Assembly (NCBI RefSeq): GCF_000382125.1
Contig: NZ_KB907552.1
Span: 119,456-183,455, forward strand
Source of the DNA: Eudoraea adriatica DSM 19308
GTDB taxonomy: Bacteria > Bacteroidota > Bacteroidia > Flavobacteriales > Flavobacteriaceae
Reading direction: 5' to 3'
DNA: 64,000 nucleotides
Part shown: piece after piece, positions 26,990 through 37,085 of the stretch
Numbering within the stretch: position 1 is the first letter of the stretch
How the letters are laid out: each line of letters starts with the position of its first letter
Translations under genes and position numbers: made by a program
The notes under the pieces: model-generated
Database searches by the model: none
What the model was told of the DNA's origin: nothing
Seen by the model: the letters and a program-made list of their open reading frames with translations, nothing else

Positions 26990-28312
26990 ATGAATATTCA
27001 GAAAGAGCAGATAGACGAGTTAAATGCTATTGTTAAGGTAGCAATAACTAAAGATGACTATAGTGACAAGGTAGATAAAATTCTTAAGGATTATAAAAAA
27101 CAGGCCAATATTCCAGGATTCAGGAAAGGCCAGGTTCCTATGGGATTAATCAAAAAACAATATGGCAAAGCCGTCCTGGTTGACGAAGTAAATAAGCTTT
27201 TGCAGGATAACCTTAACAAATATCTTACCGAAGAAAAATTAGATGTCCTTGGAAATCCACTTCCAAAACAACAAGATAATTTCAATTGGGAGGCAGAAGA
27301 TTTTTCTTTTGAATTTGAATTAGGCCTCGCCCCTAATTTTGAGGTATCCTTAAAGACAAAAAAGCCGGTTACGCACTATAAAATTGTAGCCGATAAGAAG
27401 ATGATAGATGAACAGGTTGAGCGTATCAGAAAACAGTACGGAAAACTTATCAGCAAATCTGAAGCAGGAAAGAACGATGAGCTTACAGGTACTTTTCGCA
27501 ATGAAGGAGAGGAAATAGACAATAAGTCCACTCTTGAAATGTCTAAACTGAAAAGCAAAAAAGCCATTAACAGTCTTATCGGGAAAAAAGCGGGAGATAC
27601 CGTTGTTTTGAAAACAAAAGGCCTTTTTGAAGAAGACTACTTATTATCAGGAGCTTTAGGAATTCAGAGAGACCAGGCAGCAAAACTCAATATAGAAGTT
27701 AGTTTTACGATAGAGGAAATAAATGAGAGGGAGTCTGCAAATTTAGATCAGGACTTATTTGACAAGTTATTTGGTAAAGATGTCATCAAATCGGAAAAAG
27801 ATCTGAGAGATAGAATTAAAGAAGATTCGGAGAAACAATTTGAACAACAGTCAGATCAAAAATTATTAAATGATATTACCGAAAGACTAATAGAAACCAT
27901 AAAATTTGATCTTCCAACCGGGTTTCTTAAAAAATGGATTCAGACTACAGGAGAAAAGTCCCTTACGGAAGAAGAGGCCAATGATGAGTATGAAAAATCT
28001 GAAAAAGGATTGCGCTATCAATTAATTGAAGGCAAAATCATTAAGGATAATGGAATTGAAATTCAATTTGACGAATTGAAAGAATTTGCCAAAGGTTTTA
28101 TTAAGTCGCAAATGGCACAATACGGCCAGTTAAATCCGCAGGAAGAAGAACTTGACAATATTGCTGCCAGAGTTATGAGCAACCAGGAGGAAGTGAAAAG
28201 GTTATCCGAACAGCTGATGAGTCAAAAGTTACTTACACTTTATAAGGAAAAGGCAAATTTGAAGAAGAAGGAAGTTACCTATGACAATTTTGTGAAAGAG
28301 GTTTACGGTTAG
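26990..28312 (+). CDS. tig: Trigger factor, ribosome-associated chaperone
   Basis: A 440-residue protein. The N-terminal ribosome-binding domain carries IPGFRKGQVPMGLIKKQYG, close to the family's GFRxGxxP signature. The middle portion is diverged and does not show a convincing FKBP-type prolyl isomerase core, which is usual in Bacteroidetes. The C-terminal helical arms (residues about 260-430) form the substrate cradle. It binds nascent chains at the ribosome exit. Order tig-clpP-clpX is the classic bacterial arrangement; a strong terminator separates it from clpP. Confidence 0.93.
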   Translation: MNIQKEQIDELNAIVKVAITKDDYSDKVDKILKDYKKQANIPGFRKGQVPMGLIKKQYGKAVLVDEVNKLLQDNLNKYLTEEKLDVLGNPLPKQQDNFNWEAEDFSFEFELGLAPNFEVSLKTKKPVTHYKIVADKKMIDEQVERIRKQYGKLISKSEAGKNDELTGTFRNEGEEIDNKSTLEMSKLKSKKAINSLIGKKAGDTVVLKTKGLFEEDYLLSGALGIQRDQAAKLNIEVSFTIEEINERESANLDQDLFDKLFGKDVIKSEKDLRDRIKEDSEKQFEQQSDQKLLNDITERLIETIKFDLPTGFLKKWIQTTGEKSLTEEEANDEYEKSEKGLRYQLIEGKIIKDNGIEIQFDELKEFAKGFIKSQMAQYGQLNPQEEELDNIAARVMSNQEEVKRLSEQLMSQKLLTLYKEKANLKKKEVTYDNFVKEVYG

Positions 28313-28340
28313 AATTCAAAAATAAATTAAGTATCTTTAC

Positions 28341-28375
28341 GGTGCCGAAAGCAGTAATTTCGGCACCTTTTTTTT
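28341..28375 (+). terminator. Terminator between tig and clpP
   Basis: A perfect 10-bp stem (GGTGCCGAAA 28341-28350 with 28358-28367) followed by at least ten T. Confidence 0.92.
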
Positions 28376-28397
28376 TAAAAAAAACATCATTATTTAT

Positions 28398-29078
28398 ATG
28401 GATTTCGGAAAAGAATTTCAAAATTATGCCATTAAAGACCAGGGCATTAACAGCATGTACTATGAGCGTATTATTAGTAGTATGTATCCGGTTAACATGA
28501 CACCAAACATTATTGAGGAAAGGCAGCTGAATGCAATTGCAATGGATGTTTTCTCCAGACTTATGATGGATCGTATTATTTTTTTGGGAACAGGAATTAA
28601 TGACCAGGTCGCAAATATTGTGCAGGCACAATTACTTTTTCTGGCGAGTGCAGATTCATCAAAAGATATTCAGATTTACATAAACTCTCCCGGAGGTAGT
28701 GTCTATGCAGGTCTTGGTATTTACGATACCATGCAGTTTATTAAACCCGATGTGGCTACAATCTGCACAGGAATGGCAGCTTCCATGGCTGCAGTTCTGT
28801 TGTGTGCAGGGGAAAAAGGCAAACGCAGTGGTTTAACCCATTCCAGGGTTATGATTCACCAACCGATGTCCGGAGCACAGGGGCAGGCAAGTGACATAGA
28901 GATTGCCGCCAATGAAGTACTTAAAATTAAGGATGAATTATACCAAATTATATCTAAACACTCAGGTCAAAAATTTGAGAAGGTCTATGAAGATAGCGAT
29001 CGGGATTATTGGATGAAGGCTCAGGAAGCGAAGGATTATGGTATGATAGATGAAATATTGGAAAGGGATAAGGATTAA
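28398..29078 (+). CDS. clpP: ATP-dependent Clp protease proteolytic subunit
   Basis: A 226-residue serine protease with [11 protein letters not shown], the catalytic Ser in [16 protein letters not shown] and catalytic His in [12 protein letters not shown]. It is about 20-30 residues longer than E. coli ClpP at the N-terminus ([16 protein letters not shown]), as is usual for this group. Tetradecameric ClpP degrades proteins unfolded by ClpX, encoded 96 bases downstream. Confidence 0.96.
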   Translation: MDFGKEFQNYAIKDQGINSMYYERIISSMYPVNMTPNIIEERQLNAIAMDVFSRLMMDRIIFLGTGINDQVANIVQAQLLFLASADSSKDIQIYINSPGGSVYAGLGIYDTMQFIKPDVATICTGMAASMAAVLLCAGEKGKRSGLTHSRVMIHQPMSGAQGQASDIEIAANEVLKIKDELYQIISKHSGQKFEKVYEDSDRDYWMKAQEAKDYGMIDEILERDKD

Positions 29079-29174
29079 TTTCGACGAAATACCAACATTT
29101 ATAGTGTTATAGGTATATTTTAATGAACCAAAATAGCTTTTGTTTCGTTATTGTTTAGAAATCTAGTATAAGTT

Positions 29175-30410
29175 ATGGCAAAGGAAAATCTGGAATGTTC
29201 TTTTTGTGGAAGAAAAAAACCCGAGACAAATCTCTTGATAGCAGGTTTGGATGCGCATATTTGTGACAGATGTATAGAGCAGGCCCATGGGATAGTTGCG
29301 GAAGAATCAAAGCAATCAAAGAATGATGACCTCTCTTCTGAACTTATCCTAAAAAAACCGGTTGAAATAAAAGATTTTCTGGACACCTATATCATTGGTC
29401 AGAAACGCACAAAGAAGGTGCTTTCCGTAGCAGTGTATAATCATTATAAAAGACTCCTGCAACCGCGTTCCAAAGAGGATGAAATAGAGATTCAAAAAAG
29501 CAATATTGTAATGGTTGGTCAAACCGGCACCGGCAAAACACTAATGGCCAAAACCATTGCAAAAATGCTTAATGTACCACTGGCTATTGTTGATGCAACT
29601 GTATTAACCGAGGCGGGTTATGTAGGTGAAGATGTGGAAAGTATCCTGACACGACTTTTACAGGCTGCAGATTACAGCCTGGAAAAAGCGGAGAGAGGCA
29701 TTGTTTTTATTGACGAGCTTGACAAAATTGCCCGAAAAAGCGATAATCCTTCAATTACCCGTGATGTTTCCGGTGAAGGTGTGCAACAGGGATTACTTAA
29801 ATTATTGGAGGGAACCGTGGTAAATGTGCCGCCCAAAGGCGGAAGAAAACATCCCGATCAAAAATTCATAGAAGTAAATACAGAAAATATCCTGTTTATC
29901 GCGGGAGGTGCTTTTGATGGGATAGAGCGAATTATAACCAAACGATTAAATATGCAGGCTATTGGCTATAGTGCAGCTAAAAAAGAAGATAGTCTGGATA
30001 ATTCGAATGTACTGCAATATATCATACCAAAAGATCTAAAAGAATTTGGGCTAATTCCGGAAATAATTGGAAGATTGCCAGTCCTTACACATATGAATCC
30101 TCTGGACCAAAAAGCACTAAGAGCTATTTTAACTGAGCCTAAAAACGCTATTATAAAACAGTATGAAAAATTATTTGCCATGGATGGCATTAATTTTAAG
30201 ATTACAGATCAGGCATTGGACTACATTGTGGAAAAAGCAGTGGAATATAAGCTAGGGGCCAGGGGTCTAAGATCTTTATGCGAAGCAGTTTTTACCGATG
30301 CAATGTTTGAGCTACCCAGCACTGATGAAACAGAATTCAAGGTTACTAAACCTTATGCAGAGAATAAGTTGTCCTTTGAAACCATCAAGAAACTAAAGGC
30401 AGTTTCTTGA
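29175..30410 (+). CDS. clpX: ClpXP ATPase subunit ClpX
   Basis: A 411-residue AAA+ unfoldase. The N-terminal zinc-binding domain has [14 protein letters not shown] and the CDRC pair. Walker A is GQTGTGKT, Walker B is [12 protein letters not shown], and the pore and arginine-sensor region contains [19 protein letters not shown] and [10 protein letters not shown]. It unfolds tagged proteins and feeds ClpP. Its last 26 bases overlap the 3' end of the convergent gene at 30385-30951. Confidence 0.97.
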   Translation: MAKENLECSFCGRKKPETNLLIAGLDAHICDRCIEQAHGIVAEESKQSKNDDLSSELILKKPVEIKDFLDTYIIGQKRTKKVLSVAVYNHYKRLLQPRSKEDEIEIQKSNIVMVGQTGTGKTLMAKTIAKMLNVPLAIVDATVLTEAGYVGEDVESILTRLLQAADYSLEKAERGIVFIDELDKIARKSDNPSITRDVSGEGVQQGLLKLLEGTVVNVPPKGGRKHPDQKFIEVNTENILFIAGGAFDGIERIITKRLNMQAIGYSAAKKEDSLDNSNVLQYIIPKDLKEFGLIPEIIGRLPVLTHMNPLDQKALRAILTEPKNAIIKQYEKLFAMDGINFKITDQALDYIVEKAVEYKLGARGLRSLCEAVFTDAMFELPSTDETEFKVTKPYAENKLSFETIKKLKAVS

Positions 30411-30951
30411 AACTAAGTGTGTTTTTTAACAGGCCTTGCAGCAAATTCAGACTTACCTTTTGAATTATTTTGTCGTCACTATATAATTCCCTGCCGAAGT
30501 TCGGGACAATTTCCATGTTTACATCCAATTCAGAAGCCCATTTAGCAGTCGGCTTGTCCCTGTGATATTCGCCAAAAAGTAAATTTACCTTACATTCTGG
30601 TTTTTCGTTTTGCATATGGAGGCTTAAAGGGGATATTGCGGTTAGTGACTTCATTGGCAGACCTCGTAATGCGGCATTCCAGGCTATAGTGCCACCTGCA
30701 CAAAAAGTGAGGTAATGACTTTCTTCTCTCTCTTTGGATAAAAGTTGAGCCAATGCTATATTCATGCCTCCTTTGGAAAACGCTTCACAGACATTTTCAG
30801 GGGTATAGTCAGAAAGTTTTATATCGGAAAGTTGAAGACTATCGTAAAAAACAATATCAAAATATTGTTGCAAATAGCCTAAATAAGACGTAATCCATAA
30901 TCCCTTTTTTGCGCCCCACATGTCGGATAAAACAACCAGTCGTTCAGCCAT
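30385..30951 (-). CDS. Alpha/beta-hydrolase-like protein, Cys in the nucleophile position
   Basis: A 188-residue cytoplasmic protein with an alpha/beta hydrolase outline: first strand RLVVLSDMWGAKKGLW, nucleophile elbow YLTFCAGGTIAW, then NLLFGEYHRDKP. The elbow has Cys where Ser is usual (G-x-S-x-G becomes T-F-C-A-G), and I see no clear catalytic His near the end. It may be a thiol-type or an inactive hydrolase. The family is not one I can name. It converges on clpX with a 26-bp coding overlap. Confidence 0.7.
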   Translation of the reverse strand: MAERLVVLSDMWGAKKGLWITSYLGYLQQYFDIVFYDSLQLSDIKLSDYTPENVCEAFSKGGMNIALAQLLSKEREESHYLTFCAGGTIAWNAALRGLPMKSLTAISPLSLHMQNEKPECKVNLLFGEYHRDKPTAKWASELDVNMEIVPNFGRELYSDDKIIQKVSLNLLQGLLKNTLSFKKLPLVS

Positions 30952-31108
30952 AAATGTGATATTTATTAATAATCAGGTTAAGTTAGGGGATGCAAATTGA
31001 CCATTAATAATCTATTTCCGGAATTTTTTGGATTAATTGGTGTATTTCATCGATATAGTAGCATAATAAGTAGTATCCTGAGGAAATTAAAGGTAATCAA
31101 TCAGGTTT

Positions 31109-32623
31109 TTAGCTATTCATTTCCAATAACTCATCCACATAGATCCTCTCATTGGACAGTCTTGGAATTTTATGCTGTCCGCCAAGTTTTCCTTTAGACT
31201 TTAACCAGTCATAGAAAAGGTTTCTTCTGGCTATATGAACTTTGGGCATTTTTAATGTCATATTATTGTATCGCTTTGCCTCATAATCAGAATTTAAAGA
31301 TTTAAGAGCATTGTCCAATACTTCTGTAAAATATTGAATTTCTTCCGGAGTTTTTCGGAATTCAATGATCCATTCATGCGCCCCTTTTTCATTTTGTGAC
31401 ATAAAAATGGGTGCTGCGGTATAATCCATTATTTCCGCACCGGTCTTCTGACAACTATTTTTGAGTGCCTCTTCAGCATTTTCAATGATAAGTTCCTCAC
31501 CGAAAGCATTAATATGGTGTTTTGTTCTTCCTGTAACCTTTATCCTATAGGGATTGGTAGAAGTAAAACGAATAGTATCTCCTATTGAATAGCGCCATAG
31601 TCCGGAATTTGTCGTAATTATAATGGCATAATTCTGATTCTTTTCTACCTCCCATAGCGGAATTACTTTCTGATCCGGATTTCCATAGGATTCCATTGGA
31701 ATAAATTCGTAAAAAATCCCATAATCGAGCATTAACAATAAGTCATCTGCATTATTCCGGTCCTGAATGGCAAAAAATCCTTCAGAGGCATTATAAATCT
31801 CATAATAGTTGAAATTCCCCTTTGGAAGCAGATTATGGTATTGCTCCAGATAGGGGTTAAAACTTACACCTCCATGAAAGTAGACTTCAAGATTTTCCCA
31901 TACCTCAAACAAATTATCCTTCCCTGTTTCTTCCAGTACCTTATTTAAGAGAACCAACATCCAGGAAGGAACACCAGCTAAACTGGTAACGTTTTCCTGT
32001 ATGCTTTCCTGTATAATGGCATTCATTTTAGTTTCCCATTCGCTCATAAGAGAAACCCTGCTGCTGGGGGTACTGCTCAGCTCTGCCCAAAAGGGCATGT
32101 TATCAATCAAAATAGCCGAAAGATCGCCAAAAAATGTACCGTTATCTTCATATAGCTCCTTGCTGCCTCCCAAGCGAAGACTTTTACCCGTAAACAACTG
32201 AGAATTCTCATTATTATTTAAATAGAGACATAATAAGTCCTTGCCCGATTTATAATGGCAATCTTCTAACGCCTCTGCACTTACAGGGATAAATTTGCTT
32301 TTGGCATTGGTAGTTCCACTACTCTTTGCAAACCACTTAATTGCTGTAGGCCAAAAAATGTTTTGCTCACCTCTTCTGGTACGCTCTATTAAAGGTTCTA
32401 ATTCCTCATAGGTAACAATAGGAATGCGTTCAGCAAAAGCCTTATAGCTTGTAATTGAATCAAATTTGTGTTCTCTACCAATCTTTGTGTCTTCAGCAAT
32501 TCCCAACAATTGAAATAAAACCTCCTCCTGTACTTCTGCAGGGTACTTAAGAAATAGTTCTATCTGGTGATAGCGCTTTTTCAAAAGCCATGAAGCAATA
32601 GAATTAAATAAAGGTATTGGCAT
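31109..32623 (-). CDS. GH3-family acyl-adenylating enzyme
   Basis: A 504-residue protein of the GH3 fold. It shows the ATP/AMP motif KSSGTTNAKSKFIPVS, the YNASEGFFAIQD region and LWRYSIGDTIRF, all characteristic of GH3 acyl-acid-amido synthetases. In plants GH3 proteins join amino acids to auxin or jasmonate; bacterial members, common in Bacteroidetes, have unknown substrates. It is a single gene with no obvious pathway partners. Confidence 0.88.
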   Translation of the reverse strand: MPIPLFNSIASWLLKKRYHQIELFLKYPAEVQEEVLFQLLGIAEDTKIGREHKFDSITSYKAFAERIPIVTYEELEPLIERTRRGEQNIFWPTAIKWFAKSSGTTNAKSKFIPVSAEALEDCHYKSGKDLLCLYLNNNENSQLFTGKSLRLGGSKELYEDNGTFFGDLSAILIDNMPFWAELSSTPSSRVSLMSEWETKMNAIIQESIQENVTSLAGVPSWMLVLLNKVLEETGKDNLFEVWENLEVYFHGGVSFNPYLEQYHNLLPKGNFNYYEIYNASEGFFAIQDRNNADDLLLMLDYGIFYEFIPMESYGNPDQKVIPLWEVEKNQNYAIIITTNSGLWRYSIGDTIRFTSTNPYRIKVTGRTKHHINAFGEELIIENAEEALKNSCQKTGAEIMDYTAAPIFMSQNEKGAHEWIIEFRKTPEEIQYFTEVLDNALKSLNSDYEAKRYNNMTLKMPKVHIARRNLFYDWLKSKGKLGGQHKIPRLSNERIYVDELLEMNS

Positions 32624-32702
32624 TTTTGGGTATCTTTAGTGACTTAATCCTAACGGCTAAAGTTAGTATTTTCAATTGAATTTTTAACAAAAATCACGTT
32701 TC

Positions 32703-33497
32703 ATGCTTTACGAAGGTGTATTGCGCAAGATGCAATCTGAAATGGGCAACCCTATTCAGTATTATCTGATATTTAAGGAAGATTTTTTAAATGTCAATCA
32801 GGTGCTGGACAAAGAATTACAATTGCGTTTTATAAAATACCAGTGCCTGAATTGTGGTGAAGACAAGCCTGTTTTCAGGCAGGGTTTTTGTCAAACGTGT
32901 TTTTTTGAAACTCCTGCCGCCGGCGATTGGATAATGCGACCAGAACTGAGTACGGCCCATTTGGATAAGGAGGACCGGGATTTGGAATATGAAAAAAAAG
33001 TGCAGTTGCAACCTCATATAGTCTATCTGGCAAATTCCAGTAATGTAAAGGTAGGCGTTACAAGGAAATCACAGATCCCTACCAGATGGATTGATCAGGG
33101 AGCACATGAGGCCATCGAAATTGTTGAGGTCCCCAACCGCTATTTGGCCGGCATAACGGAACTCGCCTTAAAAGAACATGTCAGCGACAAAACTAATTGG
33201 CGTAAAATGCTAACAAATACTTTGGAAGACGTAGATTTGATTGAATGGCGAAACAAGTTAAGGCAATACATCCCCGATGAAGCTGTTGCTTATTATATAG
33301 AAAATAATCAGGAAACCCATATGAAGTTTCCGGTTCTTCAATATCCGGTAAAAGTAAAAAGCCTTAATCTCCAAAAAACAAAGGTATATAAAGGCATTCT
33401 CAAAGGAATAAAGGGACAATACTTATTATTTGAAGATAATACTGTGCTTAATGTTCGGGGCAATGAGGGTTTGTATGTAAGTCTCGGAATCAGTTAA
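32703..33497 (+). CDS. DUF2797 domain-containing protein
   Basis: A 264-residue protein with a Cys-rich segment CLNCGEDKPVFRQGFCQTC (two CxxC-like pairs, a probable zinc site, residues about 58-76). It continues with the DUF2797 pattern (VYLANSSNVKVGVTRKSQIP, RWIDQGAHEAIEI), which resembles a GIY-YIG-like nuclease core. Function is not established. Its last 8 bases overlap the convergent AsmA gene. Confidence 0.85.
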   Translation: MLYEGVLRKMQSEMGNPIQYYLIFKEDFLNVNQVLDKELQLRFIKYQCLNCGEDKPVFRQGFCQTCFFETPAAGDWIMRPELSTAHLDKEDRDLEYEKKVQLQPHIVYLANSSNVKVGVTRKSQIPTRWIDQGAHEAIEIVEVPNRYLAGITELALKEHVSDKTNWRKMLTNTLEDVDLIEWRNKLRQYIPDEAVAYYIENNQETHMKFPVLQYPVKVKSLNLQKTKVYKGILKGIKGQYLLFEDNTVLNVRGNEGLYVSLGIS

Positions 33498-36243
33498 TTG
33501 TATCTTCCACAGCCTTAGATTCATTTGTATTTTTTTTCTTTCCACCCAAAATACCTCCCAGAATTCCTTTTGCTGCTTTTGTTACAGGGTCTTCCTTTGC
33601 TATAGAGTCGCTCTTTAAATTGGATGTGTCATTTTTTTCTGTCTGCCCTGCCACTATACCTCCAAGGACTTCGTTTATTTTTGCATTCTCTTTGCTCCCT
33701 TTGCCGGCAGAGTCGGTTTTATTGCCGTTTCCGGATAAAATACCTCCCAGTAGTTCTCCTGCTTTCTCCGTGCCTTTATTTATCATTTTTTGTTTTTGAA
33801 CGACAAGCAGTCTTGAAGTTAAATCTTTCATTCCTGCACTAAGGTCCGTATTAATTTCTGGTGCATCATAAAAACCACTAACATTGGCCTTCACAGGAAG
33901 AGTCAGGTTCTCCAGTTCTTTTTCATCAATCTGGGCGATTAGCGAATTAATCTCCTTACCCAAATATTTTCGCGGAACTTCTATGTTCAGGTTATAATTC
34001 AACTTTTTATCAAAGGAATGGCTGCCTCCTACGGCTATGGCAATATCGTCGTAGTTAATTGTAAATGGTTTAACACTGACGATGCCGTCTTTGAAGGAAA
34101 GTGCAGTTTTCAAGGCCTTTAAATCAAATTTGTCTGCTTCAATGAAATTCAGACGTGAATTCAGCGCATTTATAATTTTGCTGTTTTCGGGATTCAATTT
34201 CATGGCCAGCATTTCTGCATTTACCGTTCCGGTAATTGTATTGAGGTCCGGCGTAAAATCATCATTCAATTGGCCGGAAATACTTATTGCCGAATTTAAT
34301 TTTCCTTCCAGGGATGCTGCCATAGGGGCAAGAATGCGGAATAGCTCCAGAGATTTAAAGGTGTTTCCTAAATTTAAATTTGTCATGCCAAGTTGCATCT
34401 GAAAATCAGGTGTTTCCCCTTTGGTACTTGTAAAGCCGTTTAAGTTCAGGCTCCCATCAAATAATGATGACTCAAAGTTGGAAAGCTGTGCTTTTTGATC
34501 AACAATTCTTAATCGCCCTTTTACATTTCGCAGAATAAGATTATCATAAACAACTGAACCAGCCCTGGCATCAATAGTACAATCGAGGAATGCCGGGATT
34601 TGAATTTTTTCCGTTTTAAGTTCTGATCCTTCCTTGCTTTTTGCTGTATCCGTTTTTTTGGAATCTGCAATTTCTTCCTTCGACATAAAATCGCCCAGAT
34701 CAAAAGTGTCTGAACTCATTGTAAAACTGCCTGTTATATTTTCATCATTAAATAAAAACCCAAGCAGATTTTGAATGGTTCCATCTATATTAAAATCCGT
34801 TTTACCAAGTTGTCCATTCATATCCTCGAGCATTACCCCTGAAGGGGCAAATTCCATTCTGGCAGTACGAATTGAGAGAGGTTCGGATAAAATATCAGAA
34901 TTGTATCTCAAACCATTTACTTTTAAATGCCCATTTAGCACTGTATTTTTATATCTCTTTTTTTCTATGGATTCCATATCAAAAGAGGTATTTATATCTG
35001 CATCGAGCAGACCTTTCAAATCCAGTACCCCGGGCAAGGGGTAAGCGCCTGAAATATTTGCAAGATTCATGTTGCATATCACATGCGACTGCACTTTGGT
35101 ATTACCCAATAATTCCGTAAGCCTTGCGCTTAATACGAAACGGTCATTTTCGATTGCAAAGGAGGCATTGTCAATTTCTATAAAAGTATCCTCCGCCAGA
35201 CCCGAAGTATTTTTAATACTCATGTCCATATTGATGTTCTTAATGGCCTTTGGCAAATCCGGATACTTTATAGAAGCATCCCTGGCATCTATCCGGACAT
35301 CAAATTCCGGAATATGTTCATCATCTAGAATACCGGCAACCACACCTTCAACATTGAAAATTCCTGTGGTTTTAACATCTTCAATATTCCGGGCATAGGC
35401 TTCAGGAATAACTGCCAAAAAATTGTCAAACCCGGATGACGGCGTTTTGAATTTTATATCCACTTCCTGCTTTTCTTCAAAATTTCTGACATATCCTTCA
35501 AATACTAAAGGAAGCTTGTTAACAAACCCCTCGTTCTTTAAAAAGGAATAAGTGTTTGTTTTAAGGTCAATCCCAATTACGGCATCCAGCAAAACCAGTG
35601 TATTATCCAAATATCTGGTACTATCTCGTTCAAACGAAACAAGAGCCTTGGTTTGCGTTACCAGTTCACTTAGCTCCAGGGAAAGGTCTCCTTTGCCAAT
35701 GTGTTCCAGGTCTTTTAATTCAAGTAGTATTCCGGAACTCAGATCTTCATAGGTTATTTCAGCATCTGTTAATTGAAAAGATTCCAGACCTAAAGTAAAA
35801 CCACCTGAATCCAATTCATTCTTAGTATTCGGTTCCTCCTTATTAGCTATCTGGTAATTTGCATTTTGTAGTTTATCTGTTTTGAGTTTCAAAACTGCTC
35901 CGTCCACGATCAGGCTATTTATTACTATTGGCTCCTCAGCATTCTTTAAGAGTTCCTTAATGCCCATTTCTAAGGAAATAGATTCTGACCTAAAGAGGGT
36001 ATCACCTTCAAACGAACCCTTTGTAAGCAGGACCAGGTCCTCAATTCGAAGCTCGGCCTTAGGAAAGCTTCTCAGGAGACTTAGGTTTACTTTAGAGAAA
36101 TCTAACGTTGCGTTGATGTTCTTATTTACATTGTTCTTTATCAGATCACCAATCTTAGCCTCCAGGAAGAAAGGGACGGCGATTAGCACCCCCAAAACAA
36201 CCAACAGCAGTATTCCGGTAATTCTTAATATTTTCTTTTTCAT
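33490..36243 (-). CDS. AsmA-like inner-membrane/periplasmic protein
   Basis: A 917-residue protein with one N-terminal membrane anchor (ILRITGILLLVVLGVLIAVP) and a long periplasmic region of repeated beta-strands typical of AsmA (KVNLSLLRSFPKAELRIEDL near the N-terminus; LNLGNTFKSLELF and SISGQLNDDFTP later). AsmA-type proteins are thought to form beta-grooves that move phospholipid between membranes. The last 120 residues are low-complexity with repeated GILGGILGGKK-like and LLGGILSGNGNK segments and Lys/Asp-rich linkers, which are not part of the AsmA fold. Confidence 0.9.
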   Translation of the reverse strand: MKKKILRITGILLLVVLGVLIAVPFFLEAKIGDLIKNNVNKNINATLDFSKVNLSLLRSFPKAELRIEDLVLLTKGSFEGDTLFRSESISLEMGIKELLKNAEEPIVINSLIVDGAVLKLKTDKLQNANYQIANKEEPNTKNELDSGGFTLGLESFQLTDAEITYEDLSSGILLELKDLEHIGKGDLSLELSELVTQTKALVSFERDSTRYLDNTLVLLDAVIGIDLKTNTYSFLKNEGFVNKLPLVFEGYVRNFEEKQEVDIKFKTPSSGFDNFLAVIPEAYARNIEDVKTTGIFNVEGVVAGILDDEHIPEFDVRIDARDASIKYPDLPKAIKNINMDMSIKNTSGLAEDTFIEIDNASFAIENDRFVLSARLTELLGNTKVQSHVICNMNLANISGAYPLPGVLDLKGLLDADINTSFDMESIEKKRYKNTVLNGHLKVNGLRYNSDILSEPLSIRTARMEFAPSGVMLEDMNGQLGKTDFNIDGTIQNLLGFLFNDENITGSFTMSSDTFDLGDFMSKEEIADSKKTDTAKSKEGSELKTEKIQIPAFLDCTIDARAGSVVYDNLILRNVKGRLRIVDQKAQLSNFESSLFDGSLNLNGFTSTKGETPDFQMQLGMTNLNLGNTFKSLELFRILAPMAASLEGKLNSAISISGQLNDDFTPDLNTITGTVNAEMLAMKLNPENSKIINALNSRLNFIEADKFDLKALKTALSFKDGIVSVKPFTINYDDIAIAVGGSHSFDKKLNYNLNIEVPRKYLGKEINSLIAQIDEKELENLTLPVKANVSGFYDAPEINTDLSAGMKDLTSRLLVVQKQKMINKGTEKAGELLGGILSGNGNKTDSAGKGSKENAKINEVLGGIVAGQTEKNDTSNLKSDSIAKEDPVTKAAKGILGGILGGKKKNTNESKAVEDTIN

Positions 36244-36364
36244 AATGTATGAAGCTCAGTCCGTTTAGAACTTAAAATAAATAGTATTAGTATACCTTTT
36301 ATCGAAAACTTAAAAAATAAAAAAAGGTTCTCTAGTTAACAATGAATAGACTCTATACTGCCAA

Positions 36365-37081
36365 TCAATTTCCGGCATCAAGGTCAATTTCCTCACCCAT
36401 GGCCAGTTTAAATCGCTTTCTGAAGATATATACGAACAAATAGAGAAAAGGGGTATCCAGAAAAGCGATGAATATTTTAAAAATAACGCCACTTATAACT
36501 AAACCCTTGAACATATTCCATGGAATTACCCCAAAAATGCAGAGTAGCCCCACTACGGTAGTGGTATCAATAATCTGCGAAGAAAAAGTGGAGAAATTAT
36601 TACGAAGCCATAATAATTTTCCTTTGGTCAGGCGCTTCCAGAAATGATAGATTGCAATGTCCACGTATTGCGCGCTAAGGTAGGCCAGCATTGAGGCGAG
36701 AACAGCTAAAGGAGATAGCGCAAAAACGCTCCTGAAAACAGAATCGTCTACAGGAGAGGAAGGAATTGACGGGGCAATATCTGCCAGCAGGATAATACCC
36801 ATGGAAAAAAAGGAAGCAAAAATCCCCGTGGTTACAACCTGATTGGCTTTTTTCCTTCCAAATATTTCGGAAATAAGGTCCGTAATTAAAAAGGTAATGG
36901 GGTAAGGCAATACCCCGACGGAAATCTCAAATAAGGGCGCTCCAAAAACAGTAACATCGCCAAAAGGATACCAAAAAAAGAATTTTTGGAATATTAAATT
37001 GGAAACAACCAGGGATGTTATAAAAAGTGCACCCAGGTATATGTATATACGATATGCCTGTTTTCTTTTATCGGGAGTCAT
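36365..37081 (-). CDS. Queuosine precursor transporter (YhhQ/VUT family)
   Basis: A 238-residue, roughly six-helix membrane protein. The family core is visible in FLITDLISEIFGRKKANQVV, YLSAQYVDIAIYHFWKRLT and NFSTFSSQIIDTTTVVGLL. YhhQ imports preQ0/preQ1 for tRNA queuosine synthesis. It lies 4 bases after the sppA stop, on the same strand, so both are probably co-transcribed. No preQ1 riboswitch is recognisable upstream. Confidence 0.9.
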   Translation of the reverse strand: MTPDKRKQAYRIYIYLGALFITSLVVSNLIFQKFFFWYPFGDVTVFGAPLFEISVGVLPYPITFLITDLISEIFGRKKANQVVTTGIFASFFSMGIILLADIAPSIPSSPVDDSVFRSVFALSPLAVLASMLAYLSAQYVDIAIYHFWKRLTKGKLLWLRNNFSTFSSQIIDTTTVVGLLCIFGVIPWNMFKGLVISGVIFKIFIAFLDTPFLYLFVYIFRKRFKLAMGEEIDLDAGN

Positions 37082-37085
37082 TAAG

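Noticed and set aside
32817-33017. Antisense 66-codon frame within the DUF2797 gene
   Set aside because: Shadow frame over the conserved Cys-rich motif; no start context.
36310-36492. Small minus-strand ORF at the end of the queuosine transporter gene
   Set aside because: It overlaps the conserved transporter gene in another frame and has no independent support.
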